A stretch of 64,000 nt of DNA from Bordetella parapertussis (GTDB taxonomy: Bacteria; Pseudomonadota; Gammaproteobacteria; Burkholderiales; SG8-41): contig CAMATZ010000020.1 in NCBI GenBank assembly GCA_945861275.1, positions 26,354-90,353 of the forward strand, read 5' to 3'. The notes under the pieces are model-generated. The model saw only the letters and a program-made list of their open reading frames with translations. It made no database searches and had not been told where the DNA came from. This document shows, piece after piece, positions 27,371 through 35,718 of this stretch (position 1 is its first letter; every line of letters starts with the position of its first letter). The position numbers were made by a program, and so were the translations under genes.

Positions 27371-27440
27371 CAGATTTGCACAAGCGAACACAGACAACCA
27401 CCAGGAGAAATCTGTGTGAATCTGTGTTCATCTGTGGCAA
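27371..27440. repeat. CACAGAT/ATCTGTG palindromic repeat
   Basis: CTACAGATTTGCACAAGCG with AACACAGA on the left faces TCTGTGTTCATCTGTGGC on the right. The same arms are seen at 40617-40775 and, in a variant, at 47021-47235. It ends about 37 bases before the enolase-superfamily gene. Confidence 0.65.
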
Positions 27441-27476
27441 AAATGCTTTTTTATTTTTGATGCGCAAGGAACCGCA

Positions 27477-28646
27477 ATGAAAATCACCCGAGTACGCGCC
27501 ATCCCCATGTCCGATCCGGTGCCGCCGGAGCGCCGCCATCGCACCGACCTCGGCACCAAGATGAAAAGCGATGCCACGTTGATCTTGGTGGAAACCGACA
27601 GCGGACTCACCGGCATGGGCACGGCGCTGGGTACGCCGCCGGTGGTAGCCGCCATCGTCGAGCACGAGCTCGCTGCCGAGTTGATCGGCGAAGACCCGAT
27701 GTTTTCCGAGCGCATTTTCGAGAAAATGTACAACGGCTCGCGCGCCAAGCCCGCGCTGGAACGCGGCGTGGCGCAGGCAGAAACCAGCCGCCGCAACGGC
27801 ATGGTGATGGAAGCGATTTCCGGCGTCGATATCGCGGTGTGGGATGTCAAGGCCAAGGCGCTGGGCATACCGATCTATCAGGCGCTGGGGGCTGTGCGCA
27901 GTTCGGTGCGCGCATACGGCAGCGGCGGTTGGGCGCCGGGTAATGAAGCCGAAGCGGAGCTCGGCGGTTATGCGGCCAAAGGTTACAGTGCGGTGAAAAT
28001 GCGCGTGGTGGGCCGCGACGGATTTTCAATCGAGAACTGCGTGCGGCGCGTGGAAGCCGCGCGGCGCGGCATCGGGCCCGACGTCGAACTGATGGTCGAT
28101 GCGCACGCCTCGCTCGAAACGCCGGTGGCAATACGGCTGGCCAAAGCGCTGGAGCCGTACAACATTGCATGGTTCGAGGAGCCGGTGTCGCCCGACAATC
28201 ATGCCGGCATGGCCGAAGTGCGCGCCTCGACGCGCATCCCGATTGCTTCGGGCGAGCGCGAGTTTTCGCGCTACGGCTTCAGGAGCATGCTGGAGCACAA
28301 GGCCATCGACATCGCGCAGCCCGATGTCGCGCGTGCGGGCGGCCTCACCGAAATCCGCCGCACCGCCGCACTCACCGCCGCCTACGATATTCGTCTCGCG
28401 CCGCACGCGTGGGGCGCCGGCGTGTTGTTCGCCGCCAGCATTCATGTGGCTATGTCCGCAGCCAACTGCCACATTCTCGAAGTAAGCCAGGGTTACATGC
28501 CGATGATGAACGAGCTATTCAACGAGCCGTTCGACATCCGCGGCGGCTATGTGCATGCGCCGGATCGCCCGGGCCTCGGATTCACCCTGCGGCCGGATGC
28601 GCTGGAACGGTTCAAGTATGTAGATGGGCCGGAGTTTGCGTTTTAA
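27477..28646 (+). CDS. Mandelate racemase/muconate lactonizing enzyme family protein
   Basis: A 389-residue enolase-superfamily enzyme abstracting a proton next to a carboxylate. The barrel residues are all visible: Lys174-x-Arg176 (AVKMRV), metal ligands Asp208 (MVDAHA), Glu234 (WFEEPV) and Glu260 (ASGERE), then Asp283 (AQPDVARAGG) and His310 (APHAWGAG). The Asp-His dyad points to the mandelate racemase subgroup, so a sugar-acid dehydratase or racemase is likely, but an Arg replaces the second Lys. It stands between a transporter and a GST on the same strand. Confidence 0.9.
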   Translation: MKITRVRAIPMSDPVPPERRHRTDLGTKMKSDATLILVETDSGLTGMGTALGTPPVVAAIVEHELAAELIGEDPMFSERIFEKMYNGSRAKPALERGVAQAETSRRNGMVMEAISGVDIAVWDVKAKALGIPIYQALGAVRSSVRAYGSGGWAPGNEAEAELGGYAAKGYSAVKMRVVGRDGFSIENCVRRVEAARRGIGPDVELMVDAHASLETPVAIRLAKALEPYNIAWFEEPVSPDNHAGMAEVRASTRIPIASGEREFSRYGFRSMLEHKAIDIAQPDVARAGGLTEIRRTAALTAAYDIRLAPHAWGAGVLFAASIHVAMSAANCHILEVSQGYMPMMNELFNEPFDIRGGYVHAPDRPGLGFTLRPDALERFKYVDGPEFAF

Positions 28647-28782
28647 TACCTGGCCACCCTGCAATCATCACAGCGCATCACCTGTGCTTGATCGCGAGGC
28701 GCATTTGCGCGCAAAATCAGCACTGGACGAAATTCGCAACTCGCGCACCGCACTTAAATCACACTGACAACAGGAGACTCCC

Positions 28783-29505
28783 ATGATTGAACTGCACTCA
28801 TCCCCCACCCCCAACGGCCAGAAAGTCATGATCATGCTGGAGGAGGCGGGCCTCGAATGGAAACACTTTGACGTCAACATCCGGCTCGGCGAGCAATTCA
28901 CGCCGGCGTTTCTGAAACTGAGTCCCAACAACCGCATTCCAGCCATCATCGATACCGACGGCCCCGGCGGCGGGCGTTACACCATGATGGAATCGGGTGC
29001 GATCCTGTTTTATCTTGCCGAGAAAACCGGCAAGTTCCTGCCCAAGGATGCGCGCAAGCGCTACGACGTGATGCAGTGGCTGATATTCCAGATGGCGCAT
29101 GTGGGCCCGATGTTCGGCCAGGCCAACCACTTCAACACCTACGCCAAGGGCAAGAGCGAGTATGCCACCGACCGCTACAACAACGAATCGATACGGCTGT
29201 ACCGTGTGCTCGACAACCGGCTGCGCGACAGTGCCTGGCTTGGCTGCGACGAATACACCATCGCCGACATGGCGATATACCCGTGGACCAAGGGGCACAA
29301 GGATCGCGGCGTCGACAAGGCCGGCTATCCGAATTTTATGCGCTGGTTCGAGGCCATGGAAGCGCGGCCCGCCGTGCAACGCAACAACAAGATGGCCGCC
29401 GAAATTCGCGAGCGCATGACCAAGGCCACCGAGGGCAAAGAGATGATCAGCCTCTACGACACCAAAGACAACGCGGCACGGCTGGCGGGCGCCACTAAAA
29501 GCTGA
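28783..29505 (+). CDS. Glutathione S-transferase, YghU/GstB-like
   Basis: A 240-residue GST. The thioredoxin-like N-terminal domain (1-85) opens with LHSSPTPNGQKVMIMLEEAG, where Thr8 and Asn10 match the Thr-x-Asn contacts of the Nu/YghU class rather than a catalytic Tyr or Ser. The helical C-terminal domain includes YTIADMAIYPWTKGH. Members reduce disulfides or peroxides with glutathione. GGAG precedes ATG 28783. Confidence 0.9.
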   Translation: MIELHSSPTPNGQKVMIMLEEAGLEWKHFDVNIRLGEQFTPAFLKLSPNNRIPAIIDTDGPGGGRYTMMESGAILFYLAEKTGKFLPKDARKRYDVMQWLIFQMAHVGPMFGQANHFNTYAKGKSEYATDRYNNESIRLYRVLDNRLRDSAWLGCDEYTIADMAIYPWTKGHKDRGVDKAGYPNFMRWFEAMEARPAVQRNNKMAAEIRERMTKATEGKEMISLYDTKDNAARLAGATKS

Positions 29506-29606
29506 TATCCGACTGTCGCTGCACGCCTGGCTGGCGCCGCGCTTGATAACGCGGCGCCGGGCTAGCCAAACCAGCCCGAATAGTTTCGAGTTAACAGGAG
29601 ATGACC

Positions 29607-30020
29607 ATGCATATCGATGGTGGATGTCATTGCGGCAACATCACTTACGAAGCAGAGATCGACCCCGAAGCAGTCGGCATTTGCCACTGCACCGATTGCC
29701 AGCAGCTCACGGGCACCGCGTATCGTGTCAACGTTCGTGTGCGCAAGGAGGATTTAAAAATGCGCGGCGGCAAACCCAAGATCTACGTCAAGACGGCTGA
29801 AAGCGGCAATACGCGGGCGCACGCATTTTGCCCCGAATGCGGCACGCCGCTGTACTCGACATCGACTGACGCCGATCCGCAAACGTTCGGGCTGCGCGTC
29901 GGCACCGCGCGCCAAAGAGCACAACTACCGCCGAAAAGACAAGGCTGGTACCGCTCTGCCATGTCCTGGACGATGAATATCGATGGGCTGCCGAAAATTC
30001 CCACCCAGGTAGCGCGATGA
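29607..30020 (+). CDS. GFA family zinc protein
   Basis: A 137-residue protein of the glutathione-dependent formaldehyde-activating (GFA) fold. Zinc cysteines are Cys7 and Cys9 (GGCHCGN), Cys26, Cys28 and Cys31 (CHCTDCQ), and Cys75 and Cys78 (CPECGTP). Function in the family is mostly unproven. ATG 29607 is chosen over ATG 29601 because AGGAG (29596-29600) would touch the earlier codon but is correctly spaced for this one. The stop overlaps the next start as ATGA. Confidence 0.88.
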   Translation: MHIDGGCHCGNITYEAEIDPEAVGICHCTDCQQLTGTAYRVNVRVRKEDLKMRGGKPKIYVKTAESGNTRAHAFCPECGTPLYSTSTDADPQTFGLRVGTARQRAQLPPKRQGWYRSAMSWTMNIDGLPKIPTQVAR

Positions 30021-30709
30021 GCGGTGACATCGCGTTGATCGTCGGCGCGGGCAGCGGCTTGAGTGCCGCCGTCGCCCGCGCCTTTGCGGGTGAAGGTTTG
30101 AAATGTGTTCTGGCCGCGCGCCGCATCGACAAACTGAAATCGCTGTGCGATGAAATCGGCGCGGTAAGTATTGCCTGCGACAGCGCGCAACCCGACCAGG
30201 TCAACGCGCTGTTCGCGCAACTGGATACGCTGTGCGATGCGCCGAAGGTTGTCGTCTACAATGCCAGCGGGCGGTTGCGCGGGCCGCTGGTCGAACTCGA
30301 GCCCAAACTGGTTGCTGACGCAGTAGCCGTCAGCGCGTACGGGGGGTTTCTCGTCGCGCAAGCTGCAACCAGGCGCATGCTGAAAAAAGGCGCGGGCACG
30401 ATTATTTTTACCGGCGCCTCCGCCAGCGTGAAGGGTTATGCGTTGTCGGCAACGTTCGCGATGGGTAAATTCGCTCTGCGCGGGTTAGCACAAAGCATGG
30501 CGCGCGAACTGGCGCCGCAAAATATTCATGTCGCGCATGTGGTGATTGACGGCGGCATCAGTTCCGCGCAGCGGCCAGTGCCGGCGGACAAACCGGACAG
30601 CCTGCTCGATCCGGACGCCATTGCGCAGAGCTATGTGCACCTGCTGAAGCAGCAGCGCAGCGCATGGACTTGGGAGATTGAAGTCAGGCCGTGGGTGGAG
30701 AAGTTCTAG
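30017..30709 (+). CDS. SDR family protein with Phe in place of the catalytic Tyr
   Basis: A 230-residue short-chain dehydrogenase-like protein, translationally coupled to the GFA gene. The cofactor loop is VGAGSGLSAAVA and an Asn is in VVYNASG. Ser lies in FTGASASVKG, but at the YxxxK site the sequence reads FAMGK, so Phe takes the place of the acid-base Tyr. This spelling occurs in a known subgroup with FALRALAQSMARELGP-like segments, so it may be a working but atypical enzyme or a non-catalytic binder. Confidence 0.82.
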   Translation: MSGDIALIVGAGSGLSAAVARAFAGEGLKCVLAARRIDKLKSLCDEIGAVSIACDSAQPDQVNALFAQLDTLCDAPKVVVYNASGRLRGPLVELEPKLVADAVAVSAYGGFLVAQAATRRMLKKGAGTIIFTGASASVKGYALSATFAMGKFALRGLAQSMARELAPQNIHVAHVVIDGGISSAQRPVPADKPDSLLDPDAIAQSYVHLLKQQRSAWTWEIEVRPWVEKF

Positions 30710-30742
30710 CGCAGCAGGGTTCAAGTCTCGCACCCCCGCCAC

Positions 30743-30851
30743 CGTCATTCTGGCGAAAGCCGGAATCCAGTGCGTAATCCACGCCGCAGGCGCAAAATTC
30801 AGGCGCTTCGCGTTGTAAACGAACTGGATTCCAGCCTGCGCTGGAATGACG
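30743..30851. repeat. Bipartite palindromic repeat, GTCATTC family
   Basis: The left arm (CGTCATTCTGGCGAAAGCCG, then GAATCCAGT) and the right arm (ACTGGATTCCAGC to GGAATGACG) face each other around about 50 bp. This is the most complete two-armed copy in the window. It fills the gap between the SDR and the hydrolase. Confidence 0.8.
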
Positions 30852-30951
30852 GTTATGGATGTGTACACACCTACCGAATTACGTTCAACACTACACCGGG
30901 CTAATCGAAGCCCGCGCGCGACGCTACGCTTCCCCACCAAAGAGAAAAACC

Positions 30952-31701
30952 ATGCCGTTCTACGAAAAAGGAAACGTCCGCATCCGCTACGAAGAAGCCG
31001 GCTCGGGCTTCCCTTTATTTATCATTTACGGCGGGGGACTGAACTCGAAAGTGTCCTACGCCAACGGTCCGTTCGACGCCGTGGCGGAATTCAAATCCGA
31101 GTATCGCTGTATCAGCATGGACCTGCGCAACGCCAATGGTGGCCAGTCCACCGGCCCGCTCGATTTCGACAACCCCTGGGACGCGCACACCAACGACCAG
31201 CTGGGGCTGCTGGATCACCTCGGCGTCGACAAATTTTTGGTGATGGGCTTTTGCATCGGCAATCCGTTGATCTGGAACCTGCAGAAACGCGCGCCCGGAC
31301 GCATCGTGGCGTCGGTGCATGCGCAGCCCAGTGGCGTTGATCCCAATTACCCGGATTTCTTTATAAAGAACAACCTGAAAATCTGGGCGCCGGGCCTCGT
31401 AGCCAGCCAGCCGGACATCAACCTGGAAAAGGTCAATCGCTACCTCGGCAGGATGTACGGCGGCGTCGACTTTGTGCTCACGGTGACGCGCGACTTCGTG
31501 CGCGCCTGCCAGACACCACTGCTCGTGCTGCCGGACAACGTGCCCTCGCACCCGTACGCCACGGCGATGGAAATGGTGCACCTGGCGCCGAATGCACAAG
31601 TGAGCCTCTTTCCGTGGAAGGATACCCCGGAGAACGTGAAGCTGGCGGTGCGGCACATACGCACATTTCTCAGGGCGAATCGGCCAGCGGTGGTTGGATG
31701 A
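30952..31701 (+). CDS. Alpha/beta hydrolase with a cysteine nucleophile
   Basis: A 249-residue alpha/beta hydrolase fold protein. The oxyanion region is IIYGGGLNSK, and the nucleophile elbow reads Gly99-Phe-Cys101-Ile-Gly103, so Cys stands where Ser is usual, as in dienelactone hydrolase. The expected C-terminal His before VKLAVRHIRTFL is not evident: the segment is LFPWKDTPEN. This may be an unusual hydrolase or a non-catalytic member. ATG 30952 begins MPFYEKGNVRIRYEEAG, the natural fold start. Confidence 0.82.
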   Translation: MPFYEKGNVRIRYEEAGSGFPLFIIYGGGLNSKVSYANGPFDAVAEFKSEYRCISMDLRNANGGQSTGPLDFDNPWDAHTNDQLGLLDHLGVDKFLVMGFCIGNPLIWNLQKRAPGRIVASVHAQPSGVDPNYPDFFIKNNLKIWAPGLVASQPDINLEKVNRYLGRMYGGVDFVLTVTRDFVRACQTPLLVLPDNVPSHPYATAMEMVHLAPNAQVSLFPWKDTPENVKLAVRHIRTFLRANRPAVVG

Positions 31702-31765
31702 GCGCGTGTCCCCAATCCTGTCATCTCGGCGTAACCCGGTGCGCCATTTCAGAAAGGCGGCGGAT

Positions 31766-32749
31766 ATGAGCACTGCAGTCAAAACCAACCTCGCATTTCT
31801 CATGGTAACGGGCTGCATTGTTGTTACCGGGTCGAGCACAGCGCAGAGCTATCCGACCAAACCGATCCGTTTAATCGTGCCGTTTGCCGCTGGCGGCACC
31901 ACCGATACCATTGCGCGTCTGGTTGCCCGCGAAGTTACGAAACCCCTTGGTGAGTTGGTCGTAGTCGAGAATCGCCCGGGGGCCGGCGGTCTCATCGGAG
32001 CGGAAGCCGTGCTCAAGCTCCCGGCTGATGGCTACACGCTCGCCTTCGCGACGATCAGCACGCTTGCTGTGCAACCGATCGTGCAGACGAGGCCGAGCTA
32101 TGACCCGCTGAAAGACTTCGCTCCGGTAACGCAGATCGCAACGCTGCCTTATGTCCTTGCGGCGCATCCATCGCTGCCTGCGCACTCCGTGCCGCAGCTG
32201 GTGAAGCTCGCGCGCGCGAAACCCGCATCGATCAGCTATGCGTCGCCGGGGTATGGAACCGGGGCCCACCTCAGCGCCGAATATCTGAGCAGCGTGACGG
32301 GCATGAAGCTCGTGCATATCCCTTATAAAGGTGATGCGCCGGGTACCATCGATCTGGTCGCGGGACAGATTGCGATTGCCTTGTTTCCGCCGATCAGCCT
32401 CCTGCCGCACGTAAAGTCGGGGCGGCTGCGTGCGCTCGCGGTGACTTCGCTCGAGCGTTCCAGTGTGCTGCCGGACACCAGAACGGTCGCGGAATCAGGC
32501 TATCCGGGATTCGAATCGGCCTCCTGGAACGGCATCGCCGTGCGCGCGGGCACGCCCGAAACCATAGTGCGGCGACTGCATAAGGAGATCGCAACTGTCT
32601 TGACGGAAAACCAGCAGGTGCGCGCCAGCATCGAGTCGAGCGGGAGCAAGGTGGTGGCGAATACGCCGGAGCAATTCGGCGATTACGTCCGGGGCGAGAT
32701 CGTAAAGTGGCGGCGCGTCGTTACGACGGCCGCAATCAAGATCGACTGA
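31766..32749 (+). CDS. Bug family solute-binding receptor
   Basis: A 327-residue receptor beginning at ATG 31766 (an open frame from 31694 overlaps the hydrolase and would bury the signal peptide). Signal about 1-27 (VVTGSSTAQSYP). Landmarks: FAAGGTTD, ENRPGAGG, ADGYTLA, IPYKGDA. The start lies 64 bases after the alpha/beta hydrolase, suggesting joint expression with it. Confidence 0.93.
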   Translation: MSTAVKTNLAFLMVTGCIVVTGSSTAQSYPTKPIRLIVPFAAGGTTDTIARLVAREVTKPLGELVVVENRPGAGGLIGAEAVLKLPADGYTLAFATISTLAVQPIVQTRPSYDPLKDFAPVTQIATLPYVLAAHPSLPAHSVPQLVKLARAKPASISYASPGYGTGAHLSAEYLSSVTGMKLVHIPYKGDAPGTIDLVAGQIAIALFPPISLLPHVKSGRLRALAVTSLERSSVLPDTRTVAESGYPGFESASWNGIAVRAGTPETIVRRLHKEIATVLTENQQVRASIESSGSKVVANTPEQFGDYVRGEIVKWRRVVTTAAIKID

Positions 32750-32776
32750 GACCTTTGAACAGTGATCGCAAACTCC

Positions 32777-33280
32777 TTATTTTCGACGTATTCCGATGAT
32801 GCGGCCAACTTCCGATGGTCGCGGGCGCTGTAGATGTGCCAGGTACAAGGCGCGTAAGCGCGCCATCTGATCATCGGGCCAGGCCGTGCTGCGCCGGGTT
32901 GTCATGTCGATGCAGATTGAGATCGATTCGGATGTGGCCGCCAGCCAGCGCTCGCGCCTGTGCAGCATGGTCATGAAGTAGTGAATGCGTTTGGCGTCAA
33001 AGTCCAGCAAATGAAAAGTAAAATCGAGCGGGTCACCCTCGCGTAACTCGCGCTGGTAAGTCACGTGGGTTTCCAGCGCAAACGAACTACGGCCACTTGC
33101 CTTGATGCCGGCATAACCCAAGCCCAGTATGTCCCATGGCAGATCGAGTGCTTTGTCGAACAGGACCGCGTAATAACCGACGTTCATGTGACCGTTAGGG
33201 TCGACGTACTCCGGTGCTACGGCAAAACCGCCGTAACTGAGGGTATCGATCGTATGCGCTAAGTCCGGGAGGGTCGGCAA
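32777..33280 (-). CDS. Acyl-CoA thioesterase, hot-dog fold
   Basis: A 167-residue 4-hydroxybenzoyl-CoA-thioesterase-like protein. The active-site signature is YVDPNGHMNVGYY with Asp, Asn and His, followed by FALETHVTYQRELREGD, the central helix and strands. Such enzymes release free acid from acyl-CoA or carnitine esters. The best start is a TTG at 33278-33280; no in-frame ATG or GTG gives the full fold, so the start is less certain than the gene. It is convergent with the Bug gene upstream in the window. Confidence 0.85.
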   Translation of the reverse strand: MPTLPDLAHTIDTLSYGGFAVAPEYVDPNGHMNVGYYAVLFDKALDLPWDILGLGYAGIKASGRSSFALETHVTYQRELREGDPLDFTFHLLDFDAKRIHYFMTMLHRRERWLAATSESISICIDMTTRRSTAWPDDQMARLRALYLAHLQRPRPSEVGRIIGIRRK

Positions 33281-33445
33281 GATTAGTTTCTATGGTGATT
33301 TCAGGTTGGGATTTTACCGATGTTCAAGTGTGCGCGCTCAACGGTGCCCGGCTGTTCACCATTCCCAATACTGGCCTTGCTGCAGGCCTATTTAGTTGAA
33401 CCGAATAACGCAAGTCACCCGCAACTCCCACTAAGCCGCATCGAT

Positions 33446-34102
33446 TTACGCCTGCGTGGTACTGCCCCGCCGTATATCGCCAACAGTCACGATTCGCACC
33501 TTCCCCGGCGGCGCTTCAACCGCATTGACCATCGCCGCAACCATTTCATTCAGCGTCACCATGCCAAGCCGTAGCGCGGTCTCGCGCGTAGCAGGTATCC
33601 ACTCCAGCAGTTTGTAGAAAGGCAGCGACACGTAAGGCCACCAGTGGCCCGGCCCCAGCACGTACCACGGCCGCAGAATCGTCGCTGGGATGCCGCTGGC
33701 CTGCACCAGCGCTTCGCCTTCGCGTCGTACCGCGATGTACGCCTGCATCACCGGTGCGGGGTGCGCGACGCTGAGATAAATAAAGTGCCGCACGCCGGCC
33801 TCCTGCGCGGCAGCGACGCTCGCGTGTATCGAAGCGAGATCGACGCGGCGGAATTCCGCAGCCTTGGCCGGGTTGGGATGCGGCGTGCCGACCAGGTGCA
33901 CCAGCGTCGCGGCGGCGGGAATTTTGGATGCAAAGCTGGCGGAATCGAGCGCGTCGCCGATCACCGGTAGCGCGCCGCGTGGCAAATGCTGCGCCGATTG
34001 CGCGCGCGCGAGCGCGTGCACGGCGCACCCTTTAGCCAGCAGCGCTTCGATCAGCGGCGCGCCGAGGTAGCCGGTGCCGCCGGTAATGAAGACCGGTTTC
34101 AT
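33446..34102 (-). CDS. NAD(P)-binding epimerase/NmrA-like protein
   Basis: A 218-residue extended-SDR-like protein: GGTGYLGAPLIEAL cofactor loop (7-20), a PVIGDALD element and VHLVGTPHPNP. The later ILRPWYVLGPGHWWPY segment resembles NDUFA9/atypical SDR proteins. The catalytic Tyr is doubtful, so it may be a binding or quinone-related member. ATG 34102 gives the fold start at once. It follows the isoaspartyl peptidase gene by 31 bases on the same strand. Confidence 0.8.
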   Translation of the reverse strand: MKPVFITGGTGYLGAPLIEALLAKGCAVHALARAQSAQHLPRGALPVIGDALDSASFASKIPAAATLVHLVGTPHPNPAKAAEFRRVDLASIHASVAAAQEAGVRHFIYLSVAHPAPVMQAYIAVRREGEALVQASGIPATILRPWYVLGPGHWWPYVSLPFYKLLEWIPATRETALRLGMVTLNEMVAAMVNAVEAPPGKVRIVTVGDIRRGSTTQA

Positions 34103-34133
34103 GGCGATAGCGTCAGCCCGACAACGGGCCGTG

Positions 34134-35081
34134 TTAATCATTGAAGATACTGACCGTCGGCACGCCGCCTGCTTTCATGTACCCGCGGTACATGCCCTCG
34201 GTGGAGAACGGCATGGCGAGATTGCCGTTCCTGTCGAGCGCAATCAAACCGCCGCTACCGCCGAGCGCCTTCACCCGTTCGAAAATCACGTGCTGCGCCG
34301 CCTGCTCGACGTTCCAATCCTTGAATTCCATCAGCGCGGACAGGGTGTGGGCCGCCACGGCGCGGATAAAACACTCCCCTTCGCCGGTGGCGGACACCGC
34401 TGCGGTGGCGTTGTTGGCATAGGTGCCGGCGCCGATGAGCGGCGAATCCCCAACGCGTCCTGCCATCTTGTTCGAGCGCCCGCCAGTTGAAGTGGCAGCC
34501 GCGAGATTGCCCGCGCAATCGAGCGCGACGGCGCCGACTGTTCCGTGCTTGTCGGTTTCCGCCAGCGCGCTTTGTTGCCCGGCATTGTTCGCCTGTTTGT
34601 TGCGTTGTAGCGCATCCCAGCGTCTTTGCGTAAAGAAATACGCGGGATCGACAAGTTCGAGATCATGCGCCCGTGCCAACGCTTCGGCACCGGCGCCCGC
34701 GAGCATCACGTGCTCTGTGTGCTGCATGACCAGTTTCGCCAGCTTGACCGGATTCCTGACGCGGGTGACCAGCGTGACAGCGCCAGCCCGCAACGTCGCG
34801 CCCTCCATCACCGCGGCATCGAGCTCGTTGCGTCCCTCGTCGCTAAATACCGCGCCGCGCCCGGCATTGAACAGCGGCGAGTCCTCCATCACACTTACCG
34901 CGGCAACCACGGCGTCAATACTGGAGCCGCCCGCGGCCAATACGCGGTGTCCGGCCTCGAGCGCCTGTGTCAGCCCTTCGCGGTAGTCGAGTTCCAACTG
35001 CGGCGACATTTCGACGCGGTTGATGACGCCTGCGCCGCCGTGGATCGCCACTACTGCTCTCAACTTGTAATTTTGATTCAT
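34134..35081 (-). CDS. Isoaspartyl peptidase/L-asparaginase (Ntn-hydrolase)
   Basis: A 315-residue precursor of the plant-type asparaginase family, which cleaves itself before a Thr to expose the N-terminal nucleophile. That Thr is 181 in DKHGTVGAVALD. Other family marks are AIHGGAG at the start, FNAGRGAVF and the substrate loops GRSNKMAGRVGDSPLIGAGT (200-219) and ATGEGE. It releases aspartate from isoaspartyl dipeptides or asparagine. It appears complete. Confidence 0.93.
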   Translation of the reverse strand: MNQNYKLRAVVAIHGGAGVINRVEMSPQLELDYREGLTQALEAGHRVLAAGGSSIDAVVAAVSVMEDSPLFNAGRGAVFSDEGRNELDAAVMEGATLRAGAVTLVTRVRNPVKLAKLVMQHTEHVMLAGAGAEALARAHDLELVDPAYFFTQRRWDALQRNKQANNAGQQSALAETDKHGTVGAVALDCAGNLAAATSTGGRSNKMAGRVGDSPLIGAGTYANNATAAVSATGEGECFIRAVAAHTLSALMEFKDWNVEQAAQHVIFERVKALGGSGGLIALDRNGNLAMPFSTEGMYRGYMKAGGVPTVSIFND

Positions 35082-35185
35082 TCGCTACCCGCGCGAGCGC
35101 GATTCCAGGATGTCGCTCTAGGCCGGCGGCGTGGAGGGAAGTGTGGCGGCGGGCAGGAGAAAAACTTACCAGCGCCCGTCACAGA

Positions 35186-35662
35186 TTACGCTTTAGGCGC
35201 TGGATGGATGTTATCCACCCAATGCACCGCTTCCGGTTTTTCAATCACCGGAATATCGAGATTGACCACCACCGGTTCCTGGCCGCTGCGCACCAGCACG
35301 CAGGACAGCGGCTCGTCGTCACTGGCATTGATTTCCTGATGCGGCACGTACGGCGGCACGTAGATGAAATCGCCGGGGCCGGCCTCCGCGATAAATTCAA
35401 GCTTGTCGCCCCAGCGCATGCGCGCCTTGCCGCTGACCACATAAATCACGCTTTCCACCGGACCGTGATGATGCGCGCCGGTCTTGGCCTTGGGATGAAT
35501 GATGACGGTTCCCGCCCACAGTTTTTCCGCGCCGGCACGCGCGTGGGTAATTGCCGCCGCGCGGTTCATGCCCGGTGTTTGCGCGGTATTGGTATCCAGT
35601 TCATTGCCATGCACCACGCGCACGCCGTGGAATTTCCATTTGGATTCGGCTGCGTTTTCCAT
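35186..35662 (-). CDS. Cupin-domain protein
   Basis: A 158-residue cupin. Motif 1 is GAHHHGPVESVIYVVSGKAR with adjacent histidines and a Glu that can bind a metal; motif 2 is GDFIYVPPYVPHQEIN with the last His. All four metal ligands are present, unlike the cupin at 25065-25535. It could be a dioxygenase, an isomerase or a ligand-binding protein. The downstream neighbour on the strand is the isoaspartyl peptidase, 104 bases on. Confidence 0.87.
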   Translation of the reverse strand: MENAAESKWKFHGVRVVHGNELDTNTAQTPGMNRAAAITHARAGAEKLWAGTVIIHPKAKTGAHHHGPVESVIYVVSGKARMRWGDKLEFIAEAGPGDFIYVPPYVPHQEINASDDEPLSCVLVRSGQEPVVVNLDIPVIEKPEAVHWVDNIHPAPKA

Positions 35663-35718
35663 GTCGGTCTCCTGCGTGTTTTTTGGTGTTGTGCGTAATA
35701 GGTAGCGACTGCGATCGG

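Noticed and set aside
33281..33445. A short plus-strand frame of about 35 codons in the gap
   Set aside because: No ribosome site, no recognisable domain; likely chance.
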